Part shown: positions 22,257-29,667 of the stretch, piece by piece
Layout of the letters: each line of letters begins with the position of its first letter
Numbering within the stretch: position 1 is the stretch's first letter
Virus record (IMG/VR): IMGVR_UViG_3300047494_000056
Coordinates: 1 to 35,945 of that record
Source of the DNA: a virus
Length of the DNA: 35,945 nt
Strand: one strand, 5' to 3'
Made by a program: the position numbers and the translations under genes
The notes under the pieces: model-generated
What the model was told of the DNA's origin: nothing
The model's input: only the letters and a program-made list of their open reading frames with translations
The model's database searches: none

Positions 22257-24017
22257 ATGACGATCTTCCAATACGGTCAGGCCGCCCCTGTCATTCCGGG
22301 CATCGCCGTGGCCATCGTGCCGCCGCAGACCAACTTCCTCAGCCCGGCCCAGACCGATATCCTCGGCATCGTCGGAACCGCGACGTGGGGCCCGGTCAAC
22401 ATGGCGACGCCGGTTGCTGGGGCGGCCGACTATCCGAGCAAGTTCGGCCAGCCTCAGAACCGGCTTTACGATATGGGATTGTCGGTCAACTTCGCGACGC
22501 TTCAGGGTGCTCAAAACGACCGCTGCGTCCGCGTCACCGATGGCACGGACACCGCCGCCACGGGCAAGCTTGGACTGACAGGCGCGCCGACCCTCGTCGC
22601 GGCCGGGACCGGCTTTGCGGCGAACGACACCGTGACCTTCCCGAACGGGGCCGTGATCAAGGTGCTGACGGTCACCGGCGGCGTCATCTCCACCTTCTCC
22701 GTCGTCACTCAGCCGACCGCGACCACGGCGGGCACCCTCGCTCAGACCGCTGCCTCGGGATCAGGCACCGGAGCGTCGTTCAGCTTCGCCTATGCCTACG
22801 GCGCGCTGGCAACCTCGAAATACACCGGTTCCGGCGCGAACACGGACACGGTGACGATCGCAGCCGGCAATGCGGTTGGAACCTGGAAGGTCACGGTGTT
22901 CCGCCAGGGGGTTCCGGCCGAGGTGTTCAACAACCTCGGCGCGGGCCTATCCGGCGCGCCGCTATGGGCCGCTATCGTCGCTGCCGTGAACAACGGCTCG
23001 AGCGCGACGCGCGGCCCCTCCAACCTCGTCATCCTGACGGTCGGCACGAGCACCGCGGCGCCCGTCGCCGGCACGATCACGCTTGCGGGCGGGACCGACG
23101 GCGCGACCACCATCACCTCCGCCATCCTGATCGGCTCGGATGCCACCGGCGCGCGGACCGGCATGTACGCCCTGCGCAAGTCCGGCGCTTCGGTCGGCAT
23201 GCTCGCCGACTGCTCCGATTCCACGACATGGACCGTCCAGGCCGCCTTCGCCCTCTCGGAAGGGCTGGAGATGATCACTTGCGGGCCAGCCGGCGACACG
23301 ATCACCAACGCCACGACCGTGAAGGCCTCGGCCGGCGTCGACACCTATGGCCTGAAAATTCTGTTCGGCGACTGGATCATCGCGAACAGCCCGACGACGG
23401 GGGCTCAGATTCTCGTCAACCCCGCAGCCTTCGCGGCCGGTTGGATCGCGGCGAACCGTCCGCAGCTCTCGCCGCTGAACAAGCCACTCTTCGGCATCGT
23501 CGGAACCCAGAAGGCGCTCACCAACACCTCCTACCAAGCCGATGAACTCGCGCTTCTCCAGGCGGCCGGAATCGACGTCATCATGAACCCGTCGCCGGGC
23601 GGAAACTATTTCAGCTGCGCTTTCGGTCACAACTGCTCCTCCAATCCGGCGATCCGGGGCGATAACTACACGCGGATGACCAACTTCATCGCGGCGACCA
23701 TTTCGGCGGGGCTGGGCGGCTTCATCGGCCAACTGCAGACGCCAGGCGTCCAAGCGCAGGCCAAGGCGACGCTCGATGCCTACTTCAGCAACCTGTGGAC
23801 GGCCTCGCCGCCGGCGATCGGCTCCAGCGACCCGACGGTCACGCCCTGGCTCGTGGTCCTGAACAGTTCGAACAACCCGCAGAGCCAGGTCTCGCTCGGC
23901 AAAATGCTCGCCCAGGTGAAGGTGATCTTCCTCTCGGTGATCGAAGAGTTCGAAGTCGACGTCGAGGGCGGCCAGACCGTCCAGATCACCCGCACCTCCA
24001 CCACCTCCGCTCAATAG
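22257..24017 (+). CDS. Tail sheath protein
   Basis: The 586-residue protein begins with VIPGIAVAIVPPQTNF and carries ILGIVGTATWGPVNMATPV (35-53), a hallmark of contractile sheaths. It ends with VKVIFLSVIEEFEVDVEGGQ, the C-terminal arm that interlocks neighbouring subunits. Residues about 103-180 form an inserted beta module (VTGGVISTFSV, GSGTGASFSFAYAYG) related to the repeat-built protein at 15510. It wraps the tube and contracts on infection. Presence of a sheath establishes a myovirus-type tail. ATG 22257 follows a short gap. Confidence 0.93.
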   Translation: MTIFQYGQAAPVIPGIAVAIVPPQTNFLSPAQTDILGIVGTATWGPVNMATPVAGAADYPSKFGQPQNRLYDMGLSVNFATLQGAQNDRCVRVTDGTDTAATGKLGLTGAPTLVAAGTGFAANDTVTFPNGAVIKVLTVTGGVISTFSVVTQPTATTAGTLAQTAASGSGTGASFSFAYAYGALATSKYTGSGANTDTVTIAAGNAVGTWKVTVFRQGVPAEVFNNLGAGLSGAPLWAAIVAAVNNGSSATRGPSNLVILTVGTSTAAPVAGTITLAGGTDGATTITSAILIGSDATGARTGMYALRKSGASVGMLADCSDSTTWTVQAAFALSEGLEMITCGPAGDTITNATTVKASAGVDTYGLKILFGDWIIANSPTTGAQILVNPAAFAAGWIAANRPQLSPLNKPLFGIVGTQKALTNTSYQADELALLQAAGIDVIMNPSPGGNYFSCAFGHNCSSNPAIRGDNYTRMTNFIAATISAGLGGFIGQLQTPGVQAQAKATLDAYFSNLWTASPPAIGSSDPTVTPWLVVLNSSNNPQSQVSLGKMLAQVKVIFLSVIEEFEVDVEGGQTVQITRTSTTSAQ

Positions 24018-24026
24018 GACTGACCC

Positions 24027-24458
24027 ATGCCGATCTCGGGCTACAACGTCGGGCGCGACGTCAGTCTCGTCCTCTTCACGTCCGCTGGTGTCATCGGCAC
24101 GGCGGCCCTGAAAGACTTCACATCGAAGCAGATTACGACCAAGATTAAACAGATCCTGATCGACGGATCTATGAACCCGCGCAATCTGCCGGAGGGGTGG
24201 GAAGGGTCGTTTACCTTCGCCCGCATCGATTCCAGCATCGACGACTACTTCGCGAACGACGAGGCCAACTACTACAACGGTGGCCAGCCGCCTTCGATCA
24301 CGATCACCGAGACCATCACGAACGTCGACGGATCGATATCCTCGTACGCCTACACGCAGGTCGCGATCGACTTCGCGGATGCGGGATCGTGGGCCGGGAA
24401 TAAGGAGGTCGATGTGAAGATCGACTTCATGGCCGGGCGGCGGGTGAAGAGGTCCTGA
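24027..24458 (+). CDS. Tail tube protein
   Basis: The 143-residue product is beta-rich with the motif order of tube proteins: N-terminal GYNVGRDVSLVLFTSAG, then RNLPEGWEGSFTFARIDSSIDDYFANDE and the closing strands TNVDGSISSYAYTQVAIDFADAGSWAGN. It forms the inner DNA tube. It lies directly after the sheath gene as usual in contractile phages and its stop overlaps the next start. Confidence 0.88.
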   Translation: MPISGYNVGRDVSLVLFTSAGVIGTAALKDFTSKQITTKIKQILIDGSMNPRNLPEGWEGSFTFARIDSSIDDYFANDEANYYNGGQPPSITITETITNVDGSISSYAYTQVAIDFADAGSWAGNKEVDVKIDFMAGRRVKRS

Positions 24459-24850
24459 TGGCGCGGGCGACGATTACGCGTGGCGGCGGCGCCGGCGCGA
24501 AAGAGTCTGCAAGCGCCGCGCTGATTGCCGAGGCGGCTGCCGAAGTCGTCGTGAACACGCCGAATGGCTTGGCGATCACCTTGAAGAAGCCGGGCGTCCT
24601 GGCCCCGTTTCGTCTTGTGAAGATGCTCGGAGAGACCGCGACAAACCAGACCTACATGCGGATGGTGTTGCCGTTCCTGTTCGTCGTGGCGATCGACGGC
24701 GAGCCGCAGCCGTTTCCGCAGTCGGAGCGCGAGATCGAGGCGCTGATCACCCGGCTGGACGAACCCGGTATCGCGATGGTGATGATGTCCGTCCAGGAAC
24801 ATTGGGGCGAGATCGACGCGGAGGCGACCAAAGACGCCATAAAAAAATAG
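24458..24850 (+). CDS. Tail assembly chaperone, upstream (G-type) product
   Basis: The 130-residue product is the short form of the tail assembly chaperone, mostly alpha-helical at the end (EREIEALITRLDEPGIAMVMMSVQEHWGE) after a beta-like first half (NGLAITLKKPGVLAPFRLVKML). It ends in AIKK at an A7 tract followed by TAG. The short form and the frameshifted fusion (separate entry) coat the tape measure during tail assembly. The gene lies between tube and tape measure, as in lambda, P2 and Mu-like phages. Confidence 0.85.
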   Translation: MARATITRGGGAGAKESASAALIAEAAAEVVVNTPNGLAITLKKPGVLAPFRLVKMLGETATNQTYMRMVLPFLFVVAIDGEPQPFPQSEREIEALITRLDEPGIAMVMMSVQEHWGEIDAEATKDAIKK

Positions 24851-25023
24851 TGACGGACCCCGGCATCGGCGAGGCGCTGTTCCTCGTCCATAACGGGGTT
24901 CCGTTCGATCTCGCCTTCGAGCTTCCGGATGAGACCCGGGCGGCCTTCGCCATTAAGTTCTCAGAGTTCGGCGGCGCCGAGTTCGACTGGTCTTCGATGA
25001 CGTTCAAGGAACCGAAGACGTGA
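24458..25023 (+). CDS. Tail assembly chaperone, frameshifted G-T fusion (188 aa)
   Basis: After the slip at 24841-24847 translation continues in the -1 frame with IVTDPGIGEALFLVHNGVPF, giving 58 extra residues to 25023 (130 + 58). The extension has LAFELPDETRAAFAIKFSEFGG and ends in EPKT. The frame has no good independent start: GTG 24850 lacks a ribosome site. Its stop overlaps the next gene's GTG. A G/GT pair with a fixed ratio is conserved in long-tailed phages and sets tape-measure assembly; here it matches that architecture. Confidence 0.8.
24841..24899 (+). other. Programmed -1 ribosomal frameshift site with downstream stem-loop
   Basis: The zero frame reads ATA AAA AAA TAG, giving the slippery heptamer A AAA AAA (24841-24847) directly before the stop. 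A -1 slip puts ribosomes into the frame ending at 25023. Nine bases after the heptamer a structure can form: outer ACCCCG/CGGGGT (24857-24862 with 24894-24899) and inner CGAGG/CCTCG (24870-24874 with 24882-24886). Confidence 0.85.
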
Positions 25024-25508
25024 CCAAGCACCTCGGCGACCTGGGGGAGATGGCGGTAGAATTGCTGGCCATGCGGGTTGGTGTCATCACCGAGCTGCAG
25101 CACGGCCTCGACAAGGTGCTGGAGAAGATCGAGGAGACGGCCAAGGGTGAGTTCGGCGAGTATCAGCCCAATGTCGGACCCTTTCCAGCCTGGGCGGAAC
25201 TCGCGGAAGCTACCAAGGCCGACCGCGCGCACCAAGGCTTTCCAGAAAACGAACCTCTTCTACGAACCGGGGATCTTCAAGACAGCATCGAGCACGAGCG
25301 CGACGGCTTCGAAGGCGTCGTCGGATCGAAAGCCGACATCATGCTCTACCACGAGCTCGGGACAGCCAACATGCCGGCGAGGCCCGTGCTCGGGCCCGCG
25401 GCGTATAGGAACAAGCCTGCGATCGAGAAACTACTCTGCGCCGCGGTAGTTGCGGGGATGATCGGCGGCACGGAAGCGAAAGCGCTCCTCGCCGGATCGT
25501 TCGACTAG
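25020..25508 (+). CDS. Virion morphogenesis protein, gp10/gpG-like
   Basis: The GTG start overlaps the frameshift product's stop. The 162-residue product has helical N-terminal part (MAVELLAMRVGVITELQHGL) and the motif ENEPLLRTGDLQDSIEHERDG with YHELGTANMPARPVLGPA at about 109-127, typical of phage virion-morphogenesis (HK97 gp10-like, Mu gpG-like) proteins. These shape the tail-head joint or tail completion. The stop shares CTAG with the convergent minus-strand gene. Confidence 0.75.
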   Translation: MTKHLGDLGEMAVELLAMRVGVITELQHGLDKVLEKIEETAKGEFGEYQPNVGPFPAWAELAEATKADRAHQGFPENEPLLRTGDLQDSIEHERDGFEGVVGSKADIMLYHELGTANMPARPVLGPAAYRNKPAIEKLLCAAVVAGMIGGTEAKALLAGSFD

Positions 25509-25762
25509 GCCCAGCCCATCGCGGCCTCGACAATCAGCCAAAGCAGCCAGCCGAACCCGATCGCCACTCCGGCGCCCACCAGGATCAAGAGGCCAAGCGG
25601 GACGATCATCGCTCCGGCTGCAAGACGAACGTACCACGGGAAAGTTAGCCGCTTCGGCGGCGACTGAACGAAGCGACGACGACCGTTCTCAGGCATCATC
25701 TCGATGATGACGTCGGGACCGTGCAGGTCGCGGAGGCCGCGCTCGAAAGCTGATCGTCTCAT
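25505..25762 (-). CDS. Small membrane protein on the minus strand (probable moron)
   Basis: Read on the minus strand, the 85-residue product has a polar, basic first half (MRRSAFERGLRDLHG, PENGRRRFVQSPPKR), then about 40 hydrophobic residues (WYVRLAAGAMIVPLGLLILV...GWLLWLIVEAAMGW), one long or two short transmembrane helices. A TTG at 25783 would add 7 residues. It interrupts an otherwise co-directional tail operon between the gp10-like and tape-measure genes. Small inner-membrane proteins in such positions often block superinfection, but this is inference. No convincing promoter is seen upstream. Confidence 0.55.
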   Translation of the reverse strand: MRRSAFERGLRDLHGPDVIIEMMPENGRRRFVQSPPKRLTFPWYVRLAAGAMIVPLGLLILVGAGVAIGFGWLLWLIVEAAMGWA

Positions 25763-25811
25763 TGCGCCAGGACCATAGTCCAAATCACGACGGCGAGATA
25801 GGAGGCGGCGA

Positions 25812-27632
25812 GTGTTCGAAGCCTATTCTGTCGCGATTCGTCTTCGTCTGATCGACGGCGTCACCACGGACCTTCTTCGTCTCTCCCGCCATTTCGGGAA
25901 AGCGAACATCGAGGCGAAAGCGCTTCAGGCCAGCCTCGATGGTATTAAGGGGCGGCTTCTCGCGGGCGGCCTGATGACCGGTGTCGGCCTCGGCATCTTG
26001 GGGATGTTCAAGGCGCCGCTAGACGAGGCGAAGAAGTTTCAGGTTGAGGCGACGCGGTTTGCGCAGTTCGGCCTCGGCGACACCGTGAATGCTCAGGCGA
26101 TCAAGTTCGCCAAGGGCATGAACATCATGGGGTCGAGCTACGTCGACAACATGCGCCTGATGGTCGAGGCGCAGGGCGTCTTTCGTCAGTCGGGCCTCAG
26201 TGGTGATGCGGCGCTTGCCGGCGCCAAACTCGCCGCCCCCGTCCTCGCGCGGATTGACCAGGCGAACGCGGCGCTGAACGATGAGGGCCGAGCGCGGATG
26301 CACGCGCAGGGCCTCGACATGCTGCGCTTCATCGAAATGCGCGGCGGCCTTCAAAGCCCGACGCGGTTCAACGAGATCGCGAACCGGGGCTACAAGGCCA
26401 TCGCGTCGAGCGGCGGAAACGTCAACTGGAGCCAGCTGCGCCAGTTCATGGCGACCGCTGGCGTCTCGGGCCGGGGGATGAGCGACACCGCGCTCTTCGG
26501 CGAGATGGAGCCGATCATCGGCGAACTGAAGGGTATGCGCGCCGGCACCGGCTACATGACCGCCTACAATCGCATGCAGGGACTCATCAAGCTCCCGAAC
26601 CAAGTCGCGCACGAGCTGGTCAAGATGGGCATCTGGGACCCGTCGAAGATCACCTGGAACAGCCAGGGCGGCATCAAACAGATCAACGGCAATCCGCTAC
26701 GCCAAGCCGATCTGTTCTCGCAGTCGCAGTTCGACTTCTACGAGAAGGTCCTTCGCCCCGCTTACGATAAGCTCGGCTACAACCAGGCGCAGCGAGACCG
26801 CGAGAACGCCCTGATCGGCGGACGCACGGGCGGCGCCATGTTCTCACTCTTCGACCGCCAAGCGCCCGTCATCGCGCTGTCCGTAGCGGCGCAGGCCAAG
26901 ACCCTCGGTGTGAACGCCTCCTACAACATCGCCAACCAGACGGCGGCGGGAAAGGAGCTTGCGCTCCGCAAGAAGTGGAACGACCTGATGGAGATCACCG
27001 GAGAGGTGGTCCTGCCGATCGCGGTCCAGGCTCTGCAAACGCTCTTGCCAATCCTCTCAGGGTTCTCCTCTTGGGCGCAATCTAATCGCGGGGCATTCAG
27101 CGGACTGGTCTACATCCTGCTTGGCCTTGGGGCCGCTCTGACCGTCGGCGGCGTCATCACCGGCCTGACCGGCCTAGTCGGCGCCGTGAGGCTCGCCAGC
27201 ACGATCTTCGGCGGACCGGCGGTCGGCGTCATGGTTCGATTGCTGCCTATGGTCGGAACGGCGGTAGAGGCGCTAGGCATCGCCGCCAGTGTCGTTTCAC
27301 TCACGCCCTTCGCCGCGATCGCGTTAGGCATCGGCGTGATCGGAGCGGCGCTGTTCGGCTTCTACAAGATCGTCGAGGCGCTTCCGCAGCATGCGAACCC
27401 GGGCGGCGGCCGGGGAGCGGCTGGCCACCCGGTGGGCAAGGGAGGCGGTTCGCCCTACGTCCACAACGGCTACCGCGACAACACTGACCGCCAGGGAAAC
27501 GTCTACATGGACGGCCGCCTCGTCGGGAAGATCATCAACGGTCACCTGGTCCGCTCGATGAGCGGGCCTTCAGGTGGGCCCTCGCGCTTCGACATGACCC
27601 GCAACTACACGCCCGTCGGCGTGACCGGGTAA
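25812..27632 (+). CDS. Tail tape measure protein
   Basis: GTG 25812 follows a strong ribosome site (AGGAGGCGGCG). The 606-residue product is largely helical and ends with a hydrophobic, glycine-rich membrane-active region (GLVYILLGLGAALTVGGVIT ... AIALGIGVIGAALFGFYKIV, about 430-525), then a Gly-rich linker and a small C-terminal region. It sets tail length; at about 1.5 A per residue it predicts a tail of roughly 90 nm. It lies after the tail chaperone pair in standard order. Confidence 0.88.
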   Translation: MFEAYSVAIRLRLIDGVTTDLLRLSRHFGKANIEAKALQASLDGIKGRLLAGGLMTGVGLGILGMFKAPLDEAKKFQVEATRFAQFGLGDTVNAQAIKFAKGMNIMGSSYVDNMRLMVEAQGVFRQSGLSGDAALAGAKLAAPVLARIDQANAALNDEGRARMHAQGLDMLRFIEMRGGLQSPTRFNEIANRGYKAIASSGGNVNWSQLRQFMATAGVSGRGMSDTALFGEMEPIIGELKGMRAGTGYMTAYNRMQGLIKLPNQVAHELVKMGIWDPSKITWNSQGGIKQINGNPLRQADLFSQSQFDFYEKVLRPAYDKLGYNQAQRDRENALIGGRTGGAMFSLFDRQAPVIALSVAAQAKTLGVNASYNIANQTAAGKELALRKKWNDLMEITGEVVLPIAVQALQTLLPILSGFSSWAQSNRGAFSGLVYILLGLGAALTVGGVITGLTGLVGAVRLASTIFGGPAVGVMVRLLPMVGTAVEALGIAASVVSLTPFAAIALGIGVIGAALFGFYKIVEALPQHANPGGGRGAAGHPVGKGGGSPYVHNGYRDNTDRQGNVYMDGRLVGKIINGHLVRSMSGPSGGPSRFDMTRNYTPVGVTG

Positions 27633-28405
27633 TGCCCGACGTCACCCTCGTCCTCGGCGGCGTCACCTTCTCCGACCTGGAAATCCCCGCTGAGATCGAA
27701 GGCGGCGGCGCCCAGGCCATGCAGGTCCACAAGCTGCTCGGCGGAGCTCGGGTGATCGACGCCCTCGGCCGAGACGACGAGGCGCTTGAGTGGTCAGGTC
27801 GCTTCCAGGGCGGCGACGCGGAAGGCCGGGCGCAGACGCTCGACCAAATCCGGATCGCCGGCCAGCCGGTCCTTCTGACATGGGGCTCGCGCTCCTACAC
27901 CGTGGTCGTCGCCTCGTTTCGTTGGAAGTGGCAGCGGTTCTATCAGATCCTCTATTCGATTTCGTGCGTCGTTCAGGACGACGGAACGACGGCTCCCGCC
28001 TCGTCCAACGCCACGACGGACGATCTGGTCGGCGGCGACATGGACAGTATCGCCGACATCACGCCAAACCTGACCGATTCCACGGTGGCTCCGGCGATCT
28101 CCGGGCTGTCATCCGCCATCGCCGCGCTTGGAACCCTGCAGGGCGCGTCTCTGACGGCGCTAGGCCCCATCGCGACGGCGGCGCAAACCGCGACCACCGT
28201 CCTGGTCGCATCGAACACCACAACCGACCTCGGCATCCTGACGGACACAGGTTCGGTGGCGGGCGTGATCGCAGGCCAGTTCCCCACGATCAGCGTCACG
28301 GCTTTCACGGCTCAAAGTGCGCTGATCAACGAGGAGTGGCAGGCACAGGAAGCCTATTCGCTGGTCAAGCGGGTGGCGACGAACATCGCTCAGGCGACCG
28401 GCTGA
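27632..28405 (+). CDS. gpU-like tail/baseplate protein with extended C-terminus
   Basis: The first ~110 residues resemble P2 gpU-type proteins: VTLVLGGVTFSDLEIP, ALEWSGRFQGGDAEGRAQTLD, PVLLTWGSRSYTVVVASFRW and a strand pair ending YSISCVVQDD. The remaining ~140 residues are Ala/Thr-rich, partly helical, and longer than classical gpU. It would bridge tube end and baseplate. The ATG overlaps the tape-measure stop and its stop overlaps the gpX gene. Confidence 0.7.
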   Translation: MPDVTLVLGGVTFSDLEIPAEIEGGGAQAMQVHKLLGGARVIDALGRDDEALEWSGRFQGGDAEGRAQTLDQIRIAGQPVLLTWGSRSYTVVVASFRWKWQRFYQILYSISCVVQDDGTTAPASSNATTDDLVGGDMDSIADITPNLTDSTVAPAISGLSSAIAALGTLQGASLTALGPIATAAQTATTVLVASNTTTDLGILTDTGSVAGVIAGQFPTISVTAFTAQSALINEEWQAQEAYSLVKRVATNIAQATG

Positions 28406-28614
28406 TGTCGCAAGTCGTCACCGCCATCTCGACACAGACCATCATGGTCACCGGTGGCAACCTGTTCCAACTCGCGGCGAGCTATCTGGGAGACGCGACG
28501 CAATGGTATCGCATCGCCCAACTGAACGGCCTGTCGGACCCTCAGATCGTCGGAACGGTGAAGCTGAAGATACCGCCGGCTGGTTTCGGTAATGGCGGCA
28601 TCCTCGGCCTCTAG
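28405..28614 (+). CDS. Tail protein X (LysM-like), P2 gpX-like
   Basis: The 69-residue protein carries a LysM-type core: VTGGNLFQLAASYLGDATQWYRIAQLN followed by LKIPPAG. P2 gpX proteins of about this size bind at the tail end and baseplate hub. Start ATG 28405 overlaps the preceding stop (TGATG), and the gene overlaps the next by 23 bp. Position between gpU-like and gpD-like genes matches P2. Confidence 0.82.
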   Translation: MSQVVTAISTQTIMVTGGNLFQLAASYLGDATQWYRIAQLNGLSDPQIVGTVKLKIPPAGFGNGGILGL

Positions 28615-29665
28615 CCGCCAGCCGAGCGGGACTGTCCTGATCAACGGAACGTCGGTCCCTTGGCTCGAATGGAGCGTCACGAACAACACCTACTATTCGC
28701 CGGACAAATACAGCCTCACGGTCCCGGCTTCCTCTTTGCCCGCTGGCCTCCAGCGCGCCGACCTCGCCAACATGGCGGAGATGATGATTGAGGTCCGAGC
28801 CTCGCTAGACACCTCTTCCGGAACCAGCCTAATCATCGGCCGCGTCGACGAGATCGAGGACGATCTGGTCAACGGCGTCATCCGTTTCGAGGGCAGGGAC
28901 CGCACCGCGGACTTCATCGAGGCGAAGACGACGGAGAAGTTCGTCAACCAGACCGCCTCGCAGATTGTCACGACGCTCGCCGGGCGCCACGGCCTCACCG
29001 CCGATGTCACCGCGACTTCCACAAAGGCCGGGCGTTACTACGAGATCGACCACGACAAGCTGACCGACCAGTCGACCGAGTGGGACCTTCTCACCTACCT
29101 CGCCCAGAAAGAGGGCTTCAACGTCTGGGTCACCGGCACGACGGTTCAATTCCACCCCGATAGCCAATCGACCTCTTCGCCGATCCCGATCGTTTATTCG
29201 CCGCCCAACGGCTCGCAAGGCGCCCAAGCGACCTTCACGCGGATGTCGATGCACCGCAGCCTGACCCTCGCGTCCGACGTCACGGTCACCGTCTATTCGT
29301 GGAACGCCAAGACCAAGAACGCCTTCAAGGTCACAGCCAAGGCCACGAAGACCAAGGGGCAAAAGTCCAGCGGGTCACCCCAGGTCTACACCTTCCGCGT
29401 ACCCGGCCTGACCAAGGACCAGGCGCAGCAACTCGCACAGAAGCGCGCGGAGGACATCACGCGCCATGAGCGGGTGATCGAAGTGTCGATGCCCGGCGAT
29501 GTGACCACGACGGCCCGCGATCAGCTCGCGCTCACCGGCACCGGCACCGCCTACGACCAGACCTATTGGTTCTCCGAAATCGAGCGGACGATGGCATTCG
29601 AGGGCGGCTTCGAAATGCACCTGAAGGCCAAGAACCACTCTCCACAATCGACCGTCACGGCCTGA
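28592..29665 (+). CDS. Baseplate hub protein, P2 gpD-like
   Basis: The 357-residue product has the gpD/T4 gp27-like layout: an initial beta domain (TVLINGTSVPWLEWSVTNNTYY), a barrel with IIGRVDEIEDDLVNGVIRFEG, a central EWDLLTYLAQKEGFNVWVTG (about 166-185), and a LysM-free second barrel ending EIERTMAFEGGFEMHLKAKNH. It forms the hub onto which the gpV spike docks. It follows gpX and precedes the spike gene, matching P2-like order. Confidence 0.82.
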   Translation: MAASSASSRQPSGTVLINGTSVPWLEWSVTNNTYYSPDKYSLTVPASSLPAGLQRADLANMAEMMIEVRASLDTSSGTSLIIGRVDEIEDDLVNGVIRFEGRDRTADFIEAKTTEKFVNQTASQIVTTLAGRHGLTADVTATSTKAGRYYEIDHDKLTDQSTEWDLLTYLAQKEGFNVWVTGTTVQFHPDSQSTSSPIPIVYSPPNGSQGAQATFTRMSMHRSLTLASDVTVTVYSWNAKTKNAFKVTAKATKTKGQKSSGSPQVYTFRVPGLTKDQAQQLAQKRAEDITRHERVIEVSMPGDVTTTARDQLALTGTGTAYDQTYWFSEIERTMAFEGGFEMHLKAKNHSPQSTVTA

Positions 29666-29667
29666 CC

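Noticed and set aside
22385-23545. 386-codon second frame on the + strand
   Set aside because: It is out of frame with the sheath gene and its product is Arg/His-rich low-complexity sequence without motifs.
22962-24014. 350-codon minus-strand frame
   Set aside because: Antisense shadow of the sheath gene; no ribosome site and no protein-like pattern.
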